Below are positions 45,997 to 54,642 of a stretch of 64,000 nucleotides of DNA, one piece after another. The notes beneath the pieces were generated by a model. It was given only the letters and a program-made list of their open reading frames with translations. It was not told where the DNA came from and searched no databases. Location of the stretch: positions 186,001-250,000 of the forward strand of contig NZ_JABWRJ020000003.1 of assembly GCF_014268935.2 (NCBI RefSeq), in the 5' to 3' direction. Positions within the stretch are counted from its first letter, which is position 1. Every line of letters begins with the position of its first letter. Source of the DNA: Pseudomonas peradeniyensis (GTDB lineage: Bacteria; Pseudomonadota; Gammaproteobacteria; Pseudomonadales; Pseudomonadaceae). The position numbers and the translations under genes are program-made.

Positions 45997-47382
45997 TTAC
46001 AGAGTCCCCAGACCCAACGCCTGCGCACACGCCTGCAATGACCTGCGCTCGCTCTGCGCATACAGCGCCAGCTCATCCTGCACCTGCAACCCCAGCGCCT
46101 GCTCGAAGGCCTCGCGATTGGCATTGCTGCCATAGTTGGCCTGCCCGTCGTCCCCCAGGTTGGACTGGAAGATCCCCGCCGCGCTCACCGGCAGGAAATC
46201 CTCGTACACCAGCGCCTCGAAATGTACATGCCCGGCGTCGATCAGCCCCTGCAGGGTGGTCGGGCGATCCTGTTGCCCGCGCTCGGCCAGGCCTTTCTCG
46301 GTGGCGAAGTAGCGGAAGTACGCCAGCCCCTGCTCGCGCATCTGCCCCAGGTCATCCGGAAACTCGGCGAAGTGCTCCGCGAGCAGCGCCTTGTAACGCT
46401 CGGCATTGGCCTCCGCCGGCGCGCCGCCCAGGGCTGCGCGGGTCGCATCCAGCAGACGGTCGTACAGCTGGCGCCCCTTGGGCGTCAGCGCCGCGCCGCG
46501 CTGTTCGATCTCGCCGAAACGCGCCGTGTGGCTGCCTTGGGCATCGCTGAAAGCGACCTTCTCCTGCAGGGCCTTGAAGCTCGTCTGGCGCAGCAGGATC
46601 GGCTGGCGCCGGGTGGGCGGCCCCTCGACCACGGCCTTGGGCGGAATACCCTTGGCCGGCATGCCGAGCTGGATCGCGTCGATGTCCAGGGTGCGCGGGG
46701 TCAGGTGGTTGATATGCGGGCCTTTGAACGCCACCACATCGGCGATCAGCCGGTGCTGGTCGTGCAACTGCTGGTACTGCTCGGCGCTGACCGTGGCGTC
46801 CTGGTGCCAGCGGAAGGTATGCAACGCCTCCTGGACGAAGGTCTCGGCATCGCTTGCTTCCAGGCCGCCGTCGCGTTCGCATTGGGCGATCAGCTCGAGC
46901 ACGCGGGGGGTGAAGATCTGCCGTTTCTCCAGGATGCCCTGGGCCAGTGCGCGCAGTTGCGGGTTGTCGATCAGCTCCAGGCGCAGCAGCGAGGTGAACA
47001 CGCGGAACGGGCTGATGTGCAGCGACTGTTCGTGCACGGCGCGAAATGCGGTGGAGTGCACCGGTACGCCAGCCGAGCTCAGGTCGTAGTAGCCGACCGG
47101 CTGCATGCCCATCACCGCGAACAGGCGGGCGATGGTGGCCAGTTCCTCGGCGGTGCCCACGCGGATGGCGCCGTGGCGTTCCTGGTCAAGGCGTTCGATC
47201 TCGCCGGTCCAGCGCAGGGCCTCGGCCACCTTGGGCTGTGCGGCCATGACCTGCTGGTTGGTCTCGCTCACCAGCTCGAGCAGCGTGCCGTACAGGGGGA
47301 CTTCCTGCTTGTACATGAGCGACATGGCGGCAGAGAACTGCGCGCGGATGCTGTCGGGGCTGACGAAATCATGGGCGGGCAT
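45997..47382 (-). CDS. hglS: 2-oxoadipate dioxygenase/decarboxylase HglS (DUF1338)
   Basis: Converts 2-oxoadipate to D-2-hydroxyglutarate with release of CO2, a non-heme iron reaction of the D-lysine route. The ATG at 47382 (MPAHDFVSPDSI) follows AGGAAG; 461 residues. Residues reported for the P. putida enzyme fit: His70 and Arg74 in ERHGAIRVG, His226 in PHINHLTPR, and the Glu ligand within FGEIEQRG (Glu293 here). The frame is open further upstream but without homology. It lies beside the LysR-amaB-amaA genes of the same pathway. Confidence 0.93.
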   Translation of the reverse strand: MPAHDFVSPDSIRAQFSAAMSLMYKQEVPLYGTLLELVSETNQQVMAAQPKVAEALRWTGEIERLDQERHGAIRVGTAEELATIARLFAVMGMQPVGYYDLSSAGVPVHSTAFRAVHEQSLHISPFRVFTSLLRLELIDNPQLRALAQGILEKRQIFTPRVLELIAQCERDGGLEASDAETFVQEALHTFRWHQDATVSAEQYQQLHDQHRLIADVVAFKGPHINHLTPRTLDIDAIQLGMPAKGIPPKAVVEGPPTRRQPILLRQTSFKALQEKVAFSDAQGSHTARFGEIEQRGAALTPKGRQLYDRLLDATRAALGGAPAEANAERYKALLAEHFAEFPDDLGQMREQGLAYFRYFATEKGLAERGQQDRPTTLQGLIDAGHVHFEALVYEDFLPVSAAGIFQSNLGDDGQANYGSNANREAFEQALGLQVQDELALYAQSERRSLQACAQALGLGTL

Positions 47383-47519
47383 CGCAAGCTTCCTGGGTGA
47401 GTGGAGGACACTTACATGAAAGCTGGGAATGGAGCTGGCGTACAAGCGAAAAAAAGTGCGGGTTTCATTCCTTTTTTGATCGACCTTGACGACCCTATCG
47501 CGGGGGCCAGCTCGTCCCC

Positions 47520-47566
47520 TGTGGGAGCCGGCTTGCCGGCGAAAGGGCCGCAAAGCGGCCCCGGCG
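47520..47566. repeat. REP unit and adjoining hairpin, third class
   Basis: TGTGGGAGCCGGCTTGCCGG followed by GGGCCGCAAAGCGGCCC. On the minus strand the hairpin, with TTTCGCC behind it, sits directly after the LysR stop and may act as its terminator, as the twin structure does after hglS. Confidence 0.8.
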
Positions 47567-47569
47567 ATC

Positions 47570-48460
47570 TCAAGCCTGCAGTTGTTCCCGAACCCACTCC
47601 ACCAACGCCCGCACCTTCGGCACTTCCGCCGCATGCTCGGCATACGCCAGGTAATGCGCGCCATTGCTCTTCATCGCATGGTCCCAGGCCAGCACCAGGC
47701 TGCCCTCGGCCAGCTCCCGGGCCACCAGGTACCGCGGCACCAGCGCCACCCCGCACCCCGCCTGCGCCGCGCTCAAGGCCATGTAGAAGGTGTCGAAGCG
47801 CGGCCCGTGGTAGCTGTTGTCGGTGTGCAGCCCTTGCTCCAGGAACCACGCGTGCCAGGCCTCCGGGCGCGAGGTGCTCTGCAGCAATACCAGCTCCGCC
47901 ACCGCGCCCGCGTCAGGCAGCGTGCGGCCTTGCAGCAGCTCCGGCGCGCACACTGGCACCACTTCTTCGCCGAACAGCTCGACGCAGGTCGCCCCGGGCC
48001 AGGTGCCCTGGCCATAGAAGAACACCACGTCGGCCGACCCCTGCAGCAGGGAGAACGGCTCCATCTCGTTGCGGATATCCAGGTGGATGTTCGGGTGGCG
48101 CTTGCCGAAGCCTTTTAGGTGCGGAATCAGCCAGCGCACGCCGAAACTCGGTTGAGTGGCTACCTTCAATACTTCGGTCTGCGAGCCATAGCTCAGGACA
48201 TAGCGGCTGGACATGTCCACCTGGGTGAGGATCTTGTTCACCTCGGCCAGGTACAGGCTGCCGGCGGGGGTCAGTTGCAGGCGTCGGCGGATGCGCAGGA
48301 ACAAGTGGTGACGCAGCATCTCCTCGAGCTGCGCTACCTGCTTGCTCACCGCGCTCTGGGTCAGGTGCAGCTCCTCGGCGGCGCGGGTGAAGCTCAGGTG
48401 ACGGGCTGCGGCCTCGAAGCACTGCAGGGCGGTCATGGACGGAACCAGGCGTTTGGACAT
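47570..48460 (-). CDS. LysR-family regulator of the lysine/pipecolate cluster
   Basis: A 296-residue regulator (MSKRLVPSMTALQCFEAAARHL) with the winged helix FTRAAEELHLTQSAVSKQVAQLEEMLRHHLF in two consecutive helices and a full effector domain. It is divergent from amaB, with a palindrome in the 135-bp gap, and lies between hglS and amaB-amaA, so it is the obvious candidate regulator of the pathway. The effector (pipecolate, 2-aminoadipate or lysine) is not known from sequence. Confidence 0.88.
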   Translation of the reverse strand: MSKRLVPSMTALQCFEAAARHLSFTRAAEELHLTQSAVSKQVAQLEEMLRHHLFLRIRRRLQLTPAGSLYLAEVNKILTQVDMSSRYVLSYGSQTEVLKVATQPSFGVRWLIPHLKGFGKRHPNIHLDIRNEMEPFSLLQGSADVVFFYGQGTWPGATCVELFGEEVVPVCAPELLQGRTLPDAGAVAELVLLQSTSRPEAWHAWFLEQGLHTDNSYHGPRFDTFYMALSAAQAGCGVALVPRYLVARELAEGSLVLAWDHAMKSNGAHYLAYAEHAAEVPKVRALVEWVREQLQA

Positions 48461-48480
48461 AAGCGGTCTCGGCGGCTGAA

Positions 48481-48501
48481 ATCATTACCTGACGGAATGA
48501 T
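48481..48501. promoter_or_regulatory. LysR-type operator upstream of amaB
   Basis: ATCATT-N9-AATGAT is a perfect inverted repeat in the divergent gap, placed upstream of the amaB promoter and next to the LysR start, as expected for an activating site. Confidence 0.6.
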
Positions 48502-48519
48502 ATGCGGAATAAAGGTCGT

Positions 48520-48548
48520 TTGTTGCACCTGTGTAATCGGATTAATAC
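48520..48548 (+). promoter_or_regulatory. Probable amaB promoter
   Basis: TTGTTG (48520-48525) and TAATAC (48543-48548) are 17 nt apart. The leader to the amaB ATG is about 40 nt with GAAAGGAG as ribosome site. Confidence 0.5.
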
Positions 48549-48595
48549 TGACCCACATCATTTTTACCCCTTCACCCGATGAAAGGAGAAGCACA

Positions 48596-50086
48596 ATGGT
48601 TGCTGCATTGCTCGAGCGTCTTGGCGTTGCCGCCGCGGCTCACACCCAGGGCGACTACCCTGTTCACACCCCGATCGACGGCAGCCGCATCGCTTCGGTG
48701 AAGCTGCTCGGCAAGGCCGACACCATTGCCCGCATCGACCAGGCGCAACAGGCCTTCGAAACCTGGCGCAGTGTGCCGGCCCCGCGTCGTGGCGAACTGG
48801 TGCGCCTGTTCGGCGAGGTGCTGCGCGAGCACAAGGCTGACCTCGGCGAGCTGGTCTCCATCGAAGCCGGCAAGATCACCCAGGAAGGCCTGGGCGAAGT
48901 GCAGGAAATGATCGATATCTGCGACTTCGCCGTCGGCCTGTCGCGCCAGCTGTACGGCCTGACCATCGCTTCCGAGCGCCCGGGCCACCACATGCGCGAA
49001 ACCTGGCACCCGCTGGGCGTGGTCGGGGTGATCAGCGCCTTCAACTTCCCGGTGGCGGTATGGGCGTGGAACACCGCGCTGGCGCTGGTGGCCGGCAACG
49101 CCGTGGTGTGGAAGCCGTCCGAGAAGACCCCGCTGACCGCCCTGGCCTGCCAGGCACTGTTCGACAAGGCCGTGAAAGCCTTCGGCGATGCGCCGGCTGG
49201 CCTGGCGCAACTGGTGATCGGTGGCCGCGAAGCCGGCGAAGCCCTGGTCGACGACCCACGCGTGCCGCTGGTCAGCGCCACCGGCAGCACGCGCATGGGC
49301 CGTGAAGTCGGCCCGCGTGTCGCGGCGCGATTCGGCCGCAGCATTCTCGAGCTGGGCGGCAACAACGCCATGATCCTGGCTCCGAGCGCCGATCTGGACC
49401 TGGCCGTGCGCGGCATCCTGTTCTCGGCAGTCGGCACCGCCGGCCAGCGCTGCACCACCCTGCGCCGTCTTATCGTTCACCGTTCGATCAAGGACGAAGT
49501 GGTCGCCCGCGTCAAAGCCGCCTACGGCAAGGTGCGCATCGGTGACCCGCGCAAGGACAACCTGGTAGGCCCGCTGATCGACAAGCAGTCGTTCGATGCC
49601 ATGCAGGGCGCGCTGGCCAAGGCCCGCGACGAGGGCGGCCAGGTGTTCGGTGGCGAGCGCCAGCTGGCCGAGCAGTATCCGAACGCCTACTACGTGTCGC
49701 CGGCCATCGCCGAGATGCCGGCCCAGAGCGACGTGGTGCGCCACGAGACCTTCGCGCCGATCCTCTACGTGCTGGCCTACGACGACTTCGAAGAGGCCCT
49801 GCGCCTGAACAACGAAGTGCCGCAAGGCCTGTCGTCGTGCATCTTCACCACCGACATCCGCGAGGCCGAGCGCTTCCAGAGCGCCTCGGGCAGCGATTGC
49901 GGCATCGCCAACGTCAACATCGGCACCAGCGGTGCGGAGATCGGAGGGGCGTTCGGGGGCGAGAAGGAGACCGGCGGCGGGCGTGAGTCCGGGTCGGATG
50001 CGTGGAAGGGGTACATGCGCCGGCAGACCAATACCGTGAACTATTCGCGTGAGTTGCCGCTGGCGCAGGGCATCGTGTTCGACTGA
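48596..50086 (+). CDS. amaB: Piperideine-6-carboxylate / 2-aminoadipate semialdehyde dehydrogenase AmaB
   Basis: Oxidises 2-aminoadipate semialdehyde (in equilibrium with piperideine-6-carboxylate) to 2-aminoadipate with NAD(P)+. The start at 48596 has AAAGGAG 8 nt upstream and gives 496 residues (MVAALLERLGVAAAAHTQ). Aldehyde dehydrogenase residues are in place: Asn in SAFNFPVAVWAWN, Lys in WKPSEKTP, Glu in LELGGNN and the nucleophilic Cys in TAGQRCTTLRR. It follows the ALDH7/antiquitin type. It is the first gene of amaB-amaA. Confidence 0.94.
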   Translation: MVAALLERLGVAAAAHTQGDYPVHTPIDGSRIASVKLLGKADTIARIDQAQQAFETWRSVPAPRRGELVRLFGEVLREHKADLGELVSIEAGKITQEGLGEVQEMIDICDFAVGLSRQLYGLTIASERPGHHMRETWHPLGVVGVISAFNFPVAVWAWNTALALVAGNAVVWKPSEKTPLTALACQALFDKAVKAFGDAPAGLAQLVIGGREAGEALVDDPRVPLVSATGSTRMGREVGPRVAARFGRSILELGGNNAMILAPSADLDLAVRGILFSAVGTAGQRCTTLRRLIVHRSIKDEVVARVKAAYGKVRIGDPRKDNLVGPLIDKQSFDAMQGALAKARDEGGQVFGGERQLAEQYPNAYYVSPAIAEMPAQSDVVRHETFAPILYVLAYDDFEEALRLNNEVPQGLSSCIFTTDIREAERFQSASGSDCGIANVNIGTSGAEIGGAFGGEKETGGGRESGSDAWKGYMRRQTNTVNYSRELPLAQGIVFD

Positions 50087-50115
50087 TGATCGCAGGCGGG
50101 GGCGTTGCCCCCGTT

Positions 50116-50178
50116 TCGCCGGCAAGCCGGCTCCCACAATTTTTTGCGTGAGCATTGTGGGAGCCGGCTTGCCGGCGA
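50116..50178. repeat. REP inverted pair, third class
   Basis: TCGCCGGCAAGCCGGCTCCC and its perfect inverse, loop 13 nt, within the gap between amaB and amaA. It is preceded by GGGGGCGTTGCCCCC (50098-50112). Such a structure inside an operon may adjust the amaB:amaA message ratio. Confidence 0.88.
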
Positions 50179-50224
50179 TGGGCCGCCTGGCGGCCCCAAC
50201 AAGAACAATAGCTGGAGCCGGGCC

Positions 50225-51511
50225 ATGTCCGAACTGCGTCAAGAATGTCTGTGGGAACACGTCACCCAGCCGACCGTCGCCGCCCAGGCCCTGGCCGGCG
50301 AGCACAAGGCCGATGTCTGCGTGATCGGCGGCGGCATTACCGGCCTGTCGGCGGCGATCCACCTGCTGGAGCAGGGCAAGTCGGTGATCCTGCTGGAAGC
50401 CTGGAAGATCGGCCATGGCGGCTCCGGGCGCAACGTCGGCCTGGTTAACGCCGGCACCTGGATCCGCCCCGACGACGTCGAGGCCACCCTCGGCCACAAG
50501 CAGGGCAGCCGCCTGAACAAGGTACTCGGCGAGGCCCCGGGTGAAGTGTTCGCCATGATCGAACGCCTGGGCATCGACTGCCAGGCCCGGCACCAGGGCA
50601 CCTTGCACATGGCGCATAACGCCACCGGCATCGCCGATCTCGAGGCCCGCCACCAGCAATGGACCCGGCGCGGCGCCGACGTCGAGCTGCTGACCGGCGC
50701 GCAATGCCAGGAATACTGCGGCACCGACAAGATCTCCGCCGCGCTGCTCGACCGCCGCGCCGGCACCATCAACCCCATGGGCTATACCCAAGGCCTGGCT
50801 GCCGCCGTGAACCGGCTGGGCGGTAAGCTGTTCCAGCAGTCCTCGGTCGAGGGCCTGGAGCGTGACGGCGACGCCTGGCGAGTGAAGACTGCACGCGGCG
50901 CGGTGCGCGCCGACAAGGTGGTGATCTCTACCGGCGCCTACACCGAAGGCGACTGGAGCAACCTGCAGAAGCACTTCTTCCGTGGCTATTACTACCAGGT
51001 CGCCTCCAAGCCCCTGCATGGCGCTGCCGCCGACAAGGTCCTGCCCCATGGCCAGGGCTCGTGGGACACCCGCACCGTGCTCAGCAGCATCCGCCGCGAC
51101 GACCAGGGCCGCCTGCTGCTCGGCAGCCTCGGCCGGGTCGACAACAAGCCGGCGTGGTTCGTGCGCAGTTGGGCCGATCGTATCCAGAGCCACTACTACC
51201 CGGCGCTGGGCAAGGTCGAGTGGGAGATGCACTGGACCGGCTGCATCGACTTCACCCCGGATCACCTGATGCGCCTGTTCGAACCGGCGCCGGGGCTGGT
51301 GGCGGTGACTGGCTACAACGGGCGCGGCAACACCACCGGCACGGTGATTGGCCGGGCGTTTGCCGAGTTCCTGCTCAAGGATGACCCGGACAGCCTGCCG
51401 ATTCCGTTTTCGCCGATGAGGCCGGTGAGTGCGCCGTCGTTGCGCACGGCGTTCTACGAGTCGGGGTTCTCGCTGTATCACGCGGGGCAGTGTCTGCGGG
51501 TGGTGTTGTAA
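50225..51511 (+). CDS. amaA: L-pipecolate oxidase/dehydrogenase AmaA (FAD-dependent)
   Basis: Oxidises L-pipecolate to piperideine-6-carboxylate, feeding AmaB. The 428-residue protein (MSELRQECLWEHVTQ) has a DAO-type FAD fold: the dinucleotide motif VCVIGGGITGLSAAIHLLEQG (residues about 31-50, ending in an acidic EAW), the substrate region GTLHMAHNA, and the C-terminal FAD motif VTGYNGRGNTTGTVIG. The N-terminal extension of about 30 residues is normal for the family. Electrons probably go to the respiratory chain. Confidence 0.93.
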   Translation: MSELRQECLWEHVTQPTVAAQALAGEHKADVCVIGGGITGLSAAIHLLEQGKSVILLEAWKIGHGGSGRNVGLVNAGTWIRPDDVEATLGHKQGSRLNKVLGEAPGEVFAMIERLGIDCQARHQGTLHMAHNATGIADLEARHQQWTRRGADVELLTGAQCQEYCGTDKISAALLDRRAGTINPMGYTQGLAAAVNRLGGKLFQQSSVEGLERDGDAWRVKTARGAVRADKVVISTGAYTEGDWSNLQKHFFRGYYYQVASKPLHGAAADKVLPHGQGSWDTRTVLSSIRRDDQGRLLLGSLGRVDNKPAWFVRSWADRIQSHYYPALGKVEWEMHWTGCIDFTPDHLMRLFEPAPGLVAVTGYNGRGNTTGTVIGRAFAEFLLKDDPDSLPIPFSPMRPVSAPSLRTAFYESGFSLYHAGQCLRVVL

Positions 51512-51517
51512 TCGCTA

Positions 51518-51602
51518 TCGCGGGGCAAGCCCGCTCCCACGCTGTGCGGGCTGGATAACCCTTGGGGCAACCAGGAACGTGGGAGCGGGCTGGCCCCGCG
51601 AT
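51518..51602. repeat. REP inverted pair
   Basis: ATCGCGGGGCAAGCCCGCTC and an inverted copy with one change (GGGCTGGCCCCGCGAT) between the convergent amaA and mscS-like genes. Confidence 0.88.
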
Positions 51603-51606
51603 TGGC

Positions 51607-53034
51607 TCACTTATGCAACCAGCTCAGGAACCCACCTTTCTTCACCACCGCCGGTTTCTGCAGCAGCAGTGACTCGCGCTTCTGCCGGCGGAACCGCTGC
51701 AGCTTGGTCAGCGCCGACTTCACATCACCACTCTCGGCCAGGCAACCGCGCACCTGTTCCTTGTCGATGCGATAGAGCATGCAGCCGCTCAGGGCGCGGA
51801 ACTCGACCGGCGACGCCTCGTCGTCCACCAGCCCCTCCAGCCCCAGCACCTCCCCAGGCCCCATGCGCCCGCCTTCGATCAACCGCTCGCCGTCGCGCAC
51901 CGAGGCCAGCACCACGCCACGGCTGATCAGCAGCACATGCTCCGAGCGCTCGCCGATGCCGAGGATGACCTGGTCGGCCAGGTACTCCACCGTGGTCATG
52001 CGCTGGCTGAGGGCATCGCGCTCTTCATTGCTCAGTGAGCGGAACACCCGCACTTCCTCCAGCAGTTCGCGCTGGCGACTGCGTACGGGGGCGCCAAGCT
52101 CGGTGTTCCAGGTCACGCCGCTGGCCTCCAGGTGGCGGTGGGCCAGGTCGAACAGCTGGTTGCGCACCTCGGTCTTGCGCGACATCTCGGCGATAAAGCC
52201 GCTGGCCTCGTACTCCACCGACTCCAGGCTCGAAGCCTTCACCGTGACCTTGGGCGCCGGCTTGTCGAGCAGGATGCTGGTGCCCTGCAGGGTCTTTTCC
52301 AGCGCATCGAACACCCGCTGCGGACGCACCTTGGCCGGCACCACCACGCTGATCGACACCCCATGCACCTCGGCCGGGCGGCTGAAATTGAGGATCTTGG
52401 CCTTGGCCGCCACCGAGTTGGGGATCACCGCCAGGCTGCTGTTGCCGGTGATCAGGCGGGTGGCCCGCCAATCGATGTCGACCACCTTGCCCTCGGTGCC
52501 GTCGATCGAGATCGCGTCGCCGATCTGGTAGGGCCGCGTGGTGTTCAGCACGATGCCGGAGAACACGTCGGCCAGGGTGCTCTGCAACGCCAGGCCGATG
52601 ACGATGGCCATCACCCCGGAGGTCGCCAGCAGGCCCTTGACCGGCAGTTGCATCACATAGGCCGCCGCCGCCACCGCCGCGACCAGGAAGATCAGCGCCC
52701 CGACCACATCCTGCAGCAGACGCCCGCCGTGGCTGCCCCGCGCCACCAGCAACAAGCCGAACACCACCGTCACCGTGCGTGCGCCGAACAGCCACCAGCC
52801 GATCGCCAGCACCGTGGCCATCAGGTTGCGCGAGACATCGTCGGCCCAGGGCGGGGGTTGCAGCGGGCTCATGCCCGCCGTCAGCAGCACCGTGCTGAAC
52901 ACCAGGAAGCACACCAGCCGCGTGGCGATACGCCAGGCCCGGTGGTGCAGCGGGATCAGCTGCCAGAGCAGCAGGTCGAGCAGGATCAGCAAGGTGCCGA
53001 GCAACAGCGGGTATGACTGGATGAACGCCAGCAT
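51607..53034 (-). CDS. MscS-family channel with C-terminal cyclic-nucleotide-binding-like domain
   Basis: A 475-residue membrane protein from the ATG at 53034 (MLAFIQSYPLLLGTLL). Four to five helices occupy residues 5-170; the last, AAAYVMQLPVKGLLATSGVM with IVIGLALQSTLADVFSG, is the pore helix of MscS. The beta domain follows (TRPYQIGDAISIDGTEGKVVDI in one strand run), then an extra C-terminal cNMP-binding/Crp-like domain (about 345-460: VFRSLSNEERDALSQRM, GERLIEGGRMGPGEVLG). The phosphate-binding cassette is not clearly intact, so ligand binding is uncertain. Confidence 0.88.
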   Translation of the reverse strand: MLAFIQSYPLLLGTLLILLDLLLWQLIPLHHRAWRIATRLVCFLVFSTVLLTAGMSPLQPPPWADDVSRNLMATVLAIGWWLFGARTVTVVFGLLLVARGSHGGRLLQDVVGALIFLVAAVAAAAYVMQLPVKGLLATSGVMAIVIGLALQSTLADVFSGIVLNTTRPYQIGDAISIDGTEGKVVDIDWRATRLITGNSSLAVIPNSVAAKAKILNFSRPAEVHGVSISVVVPAKVRPQRVFDALEKTLQGTSILLDKPAPKVTVKASSLESVEYEASGFIAEMSRKTEVRNQLFDLAHRHLEASGVTWNTELGAPVRSRQRELLEEVRVFRSLSNEERDALSQRMTTVEYLADQVILGIGERSEHVLLISRGVVLASVRDGERLIEGGRMGPGEVLGLEGLVDDEASPVEFRALSGCMLYRIDKEQVRGCLAESGDVKSALTKLQRFRRQKRESLLLQKPAVVKKGGFLSWLHK

Positions 53035-53116
53035 GGTGGTCTCGGTGCGGGGGAGGGCTGTGGGTAGTAATAGAGCAGGTTGGGGTGGCGGGCAATGACT
53101 GTCTGCGGGTATCGCA

Positions 53117-53182
53117 ATCGCGGGGCAAGCCCGCTCCCACGCAAGCCATGTCGCCGACGTGGAAGCGGGCTTGCCCCGCGAT
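53117..53182. repeat. REP inverted pair
   Basis: ATCGCGGGGCAAGCCCGCTC and an inverted copy (one change: GGAAGCGGG) in the divergent 303-bp gap between the MscS-like and YcaC-like genes. No clear promoter elements could be assigned in the rest of the gap (53035-53337). Confidence 0.88.
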
Positions 53183-53337
53183 AAGGCCAGTACAGGCAAG
53201 GCTTATCCATCGTTCGTAAAATAGAACGCTACAGCCAAATTTCGCTATCTACCGCCACAAAGGTCCAGGTTTTAATCTTCTCCCATCAACGCGAAACACC
53301 CACCCCACTGAAGATCGAAACCCAAGGAGCACCGGCA

Positions 53338-53967
53338 ATGAACAACTTCAAATACAACCGCCTGAACAAAGACGACGCCGCCGTACTGCTGGTCGACCAC
53401 CAGGCCGGCCTGCTGTCCCTGGTCCGCGACATCGAGCCGGACCGCTTCAAGAACAACGTCCTGGCCCTGGCCGACCTTGCCAAGTACTTCAACCTGCCGA
53501 CCATCCTCACCACCAGCTTCGAGCAAGGCCCCAACGGCCCGCTGGTGCCGGAACTCAAAGAACTGTTCCCGGATGCCCCGTACATCGCCCGCCCCGGCCA
53601 GATCAACGCCTGGGACAACGAAGACTTCGTCAAGGCAGTGAAGGCCACCGGCAAGAAGCAGCTGATCATCGCCGGCGTGGTGACCGAAGTGTGCGTGGCG
53701 TTCCCGGCGCTGGCGGCCCTGGAAGAGGAGTTCGAGGTGTTCGTGGTCACCGACGCTTCCGGCACCTTCAACGAAATGACCCGCGACGCCGCCCACAACC
53801 GCATGAGCCAGGCCGGCGCCCAGCTGATGACCTGGTTCGGCGTGGCCTGTGAGTTGCACCGCGACTGGCGCAACGACGTCGAAGGGCTGGCGGCGCTGTT
53901 CTCCAACCACATCCCGGACTACCGCAACCTGATCACCAGCTACAACGCCCTGACCGCCGGCAAGTAA
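53338..53967 (+). CDS. Isochorismatase-family cysteine hydrolase, YcaC-like
   Basis: A 209-residue cytoplasmic hydrolase of the YcaC group. Asp20 (LLVDHQAG) and Cys119 (GVVTEVCVAFPA, with the cis-peptide VVTE before it) are the catalytic pair. In many isochorismatase-fold enzymes the third residue is Lys; at that place here, IARPGQINAW, I see Arg85 instead. The substrate is unknown (amide or nitrile-like compounds in related enzymes). It heads a group with an ABM protein and a Tat-exported amidohydrolase. Confidence 0.87.
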   Translation: MNNFKYNRLNKDDAAVLLVDHQAGLLSLVRDIEPDRFKNNVLALADLAKYFNLPTILTTSFEQGPNGPLVPELKELFPDAPYIARPGQINAWDNEDFVKAVKATGKKQLIIAGVVTEVCVAFPALAALEEEFEVFVVTDASGTFNEMTRDAAHNRMSQAGAQLMTWFGVACELHRDWRNDVEGLAALFSNHIPDYRNLITSYNALTAGK

Positions 53968-53975
53968 GCCGCCCC

Positions 53976-54000
53976 GCCAGGCACCGCAGTGGTGCCTGGC
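53976..54000 (+). other. 10-bp perfect intercistronic hairpin
   Basis: GCCAGGCACC-GCAGT-GGTGCCTGGC begins 8 nt after the YcaC-like stop. There is no T-run behind it, so it more likely protects or separates message segments than terminates fully. Confidence 0.65.
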
Positions 54001-54024
54001 GCCACCCCTTTCAGGTACGCCGCG

Positions 54025-54576
54025 ATGAACGACAGCACCGTGGTCACGCTGGTCATCCAGCACAAGGTCCGCGCCGAAGCCCTGGCGCGCTACGAAACCT
54101 GGCTGCGCCACACCGTCGGCGTGGCACGTCGGCAACCGGGCCATCTGGACGTCAACGTGATCCGCCCCGACGACGGTGGCCGCCAGTTCACCACCGTGGT
54201 GCGCTTTGCCGAGGCCAGCCAGCTGCAGGCCTGGGTCGATTCCGCCGAGCGCCGAGAGCTGGTGGCCGAAGTGCTGCCGCTGCTCGAGGAGGGCGACCAG
54301 ACCCAGGTGCATGACGATCCGGAATTCTGGTTCACCCCAGGCATCACCGGGGCGTCGCAGCCACCGCGCTGGAAACAGGCCGTGCTCACCTACCTGGTGA
54401 TCTGCCCGCTGACCCTGCTGGTGCCGATGCTGCTGGCGCCGCTGTTCGAGCGCTTCCCGCTGCTGGGCGCGCGGCTGCCGAGCAACCTGCTGGTCAACCT
54501 CTGCGTCATCCTCCCGGTGGTGTTCTTCATCATGCCCTGGGTGACGCGCCGCTGTGCCGGCTGGTTGCGCCGCTGA
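54025..54576 (+). CDS. Antibiotic-biosynthesis-monooxygenase-like protein with membrane tail
   Basis: A 183-residue protein from the ATG at 54025 (MNDSTVVTLVIQHKV). The first about 95 residues are an ABM (dimeric alpha/beta barrel) domain: VRAEALARYETWLRH, QPGHLDVNVIRPDDG and FTTVVRFAEASQLQAW. The rest has two membrane helices (LTYLVICPLTLLVPMLLAPL and LVNLCVILPVVFFIMPWV). Such ABM-membrane fusions are frequent in Pseudomonas; reaction unknown. It lies between the YcaC-like and amidohydrolase genes on the same strand. Confidence 0.82.
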   Translation: MNDSTVVTLVIQHKVRAEALARYETWLRHTVGVARRQPGHLDVNVIRPDDGGRQFTTVVRFAEASQLQAWVDSAERRELVAEVLPLLEEGDQTQVHDDPEFWFTPGITGASQPPRWKQAVLTYLVICPLTLLVPMLLAPLFERFPLLGARLPSNLLVNLCVILPVVFFIMPWVTRRCAGWLRR

Positions 54577-54642
54577 GCGCCCGCCGTGATCCATTGCTAG
54601 CCTTCAACCGCCTGCCGATCACCCACCCGGACGGAGAGCACC

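Noticed and set aside
48572..51481. A 969-codon open frame on the minus strand opposite amaB and amaA
   Set aside because: It is antisense to two clear enzymes, has no domain, and its composition (His, Gln, Arg, Gly) is the usual reverse reading of G+C-rich coding DNA.
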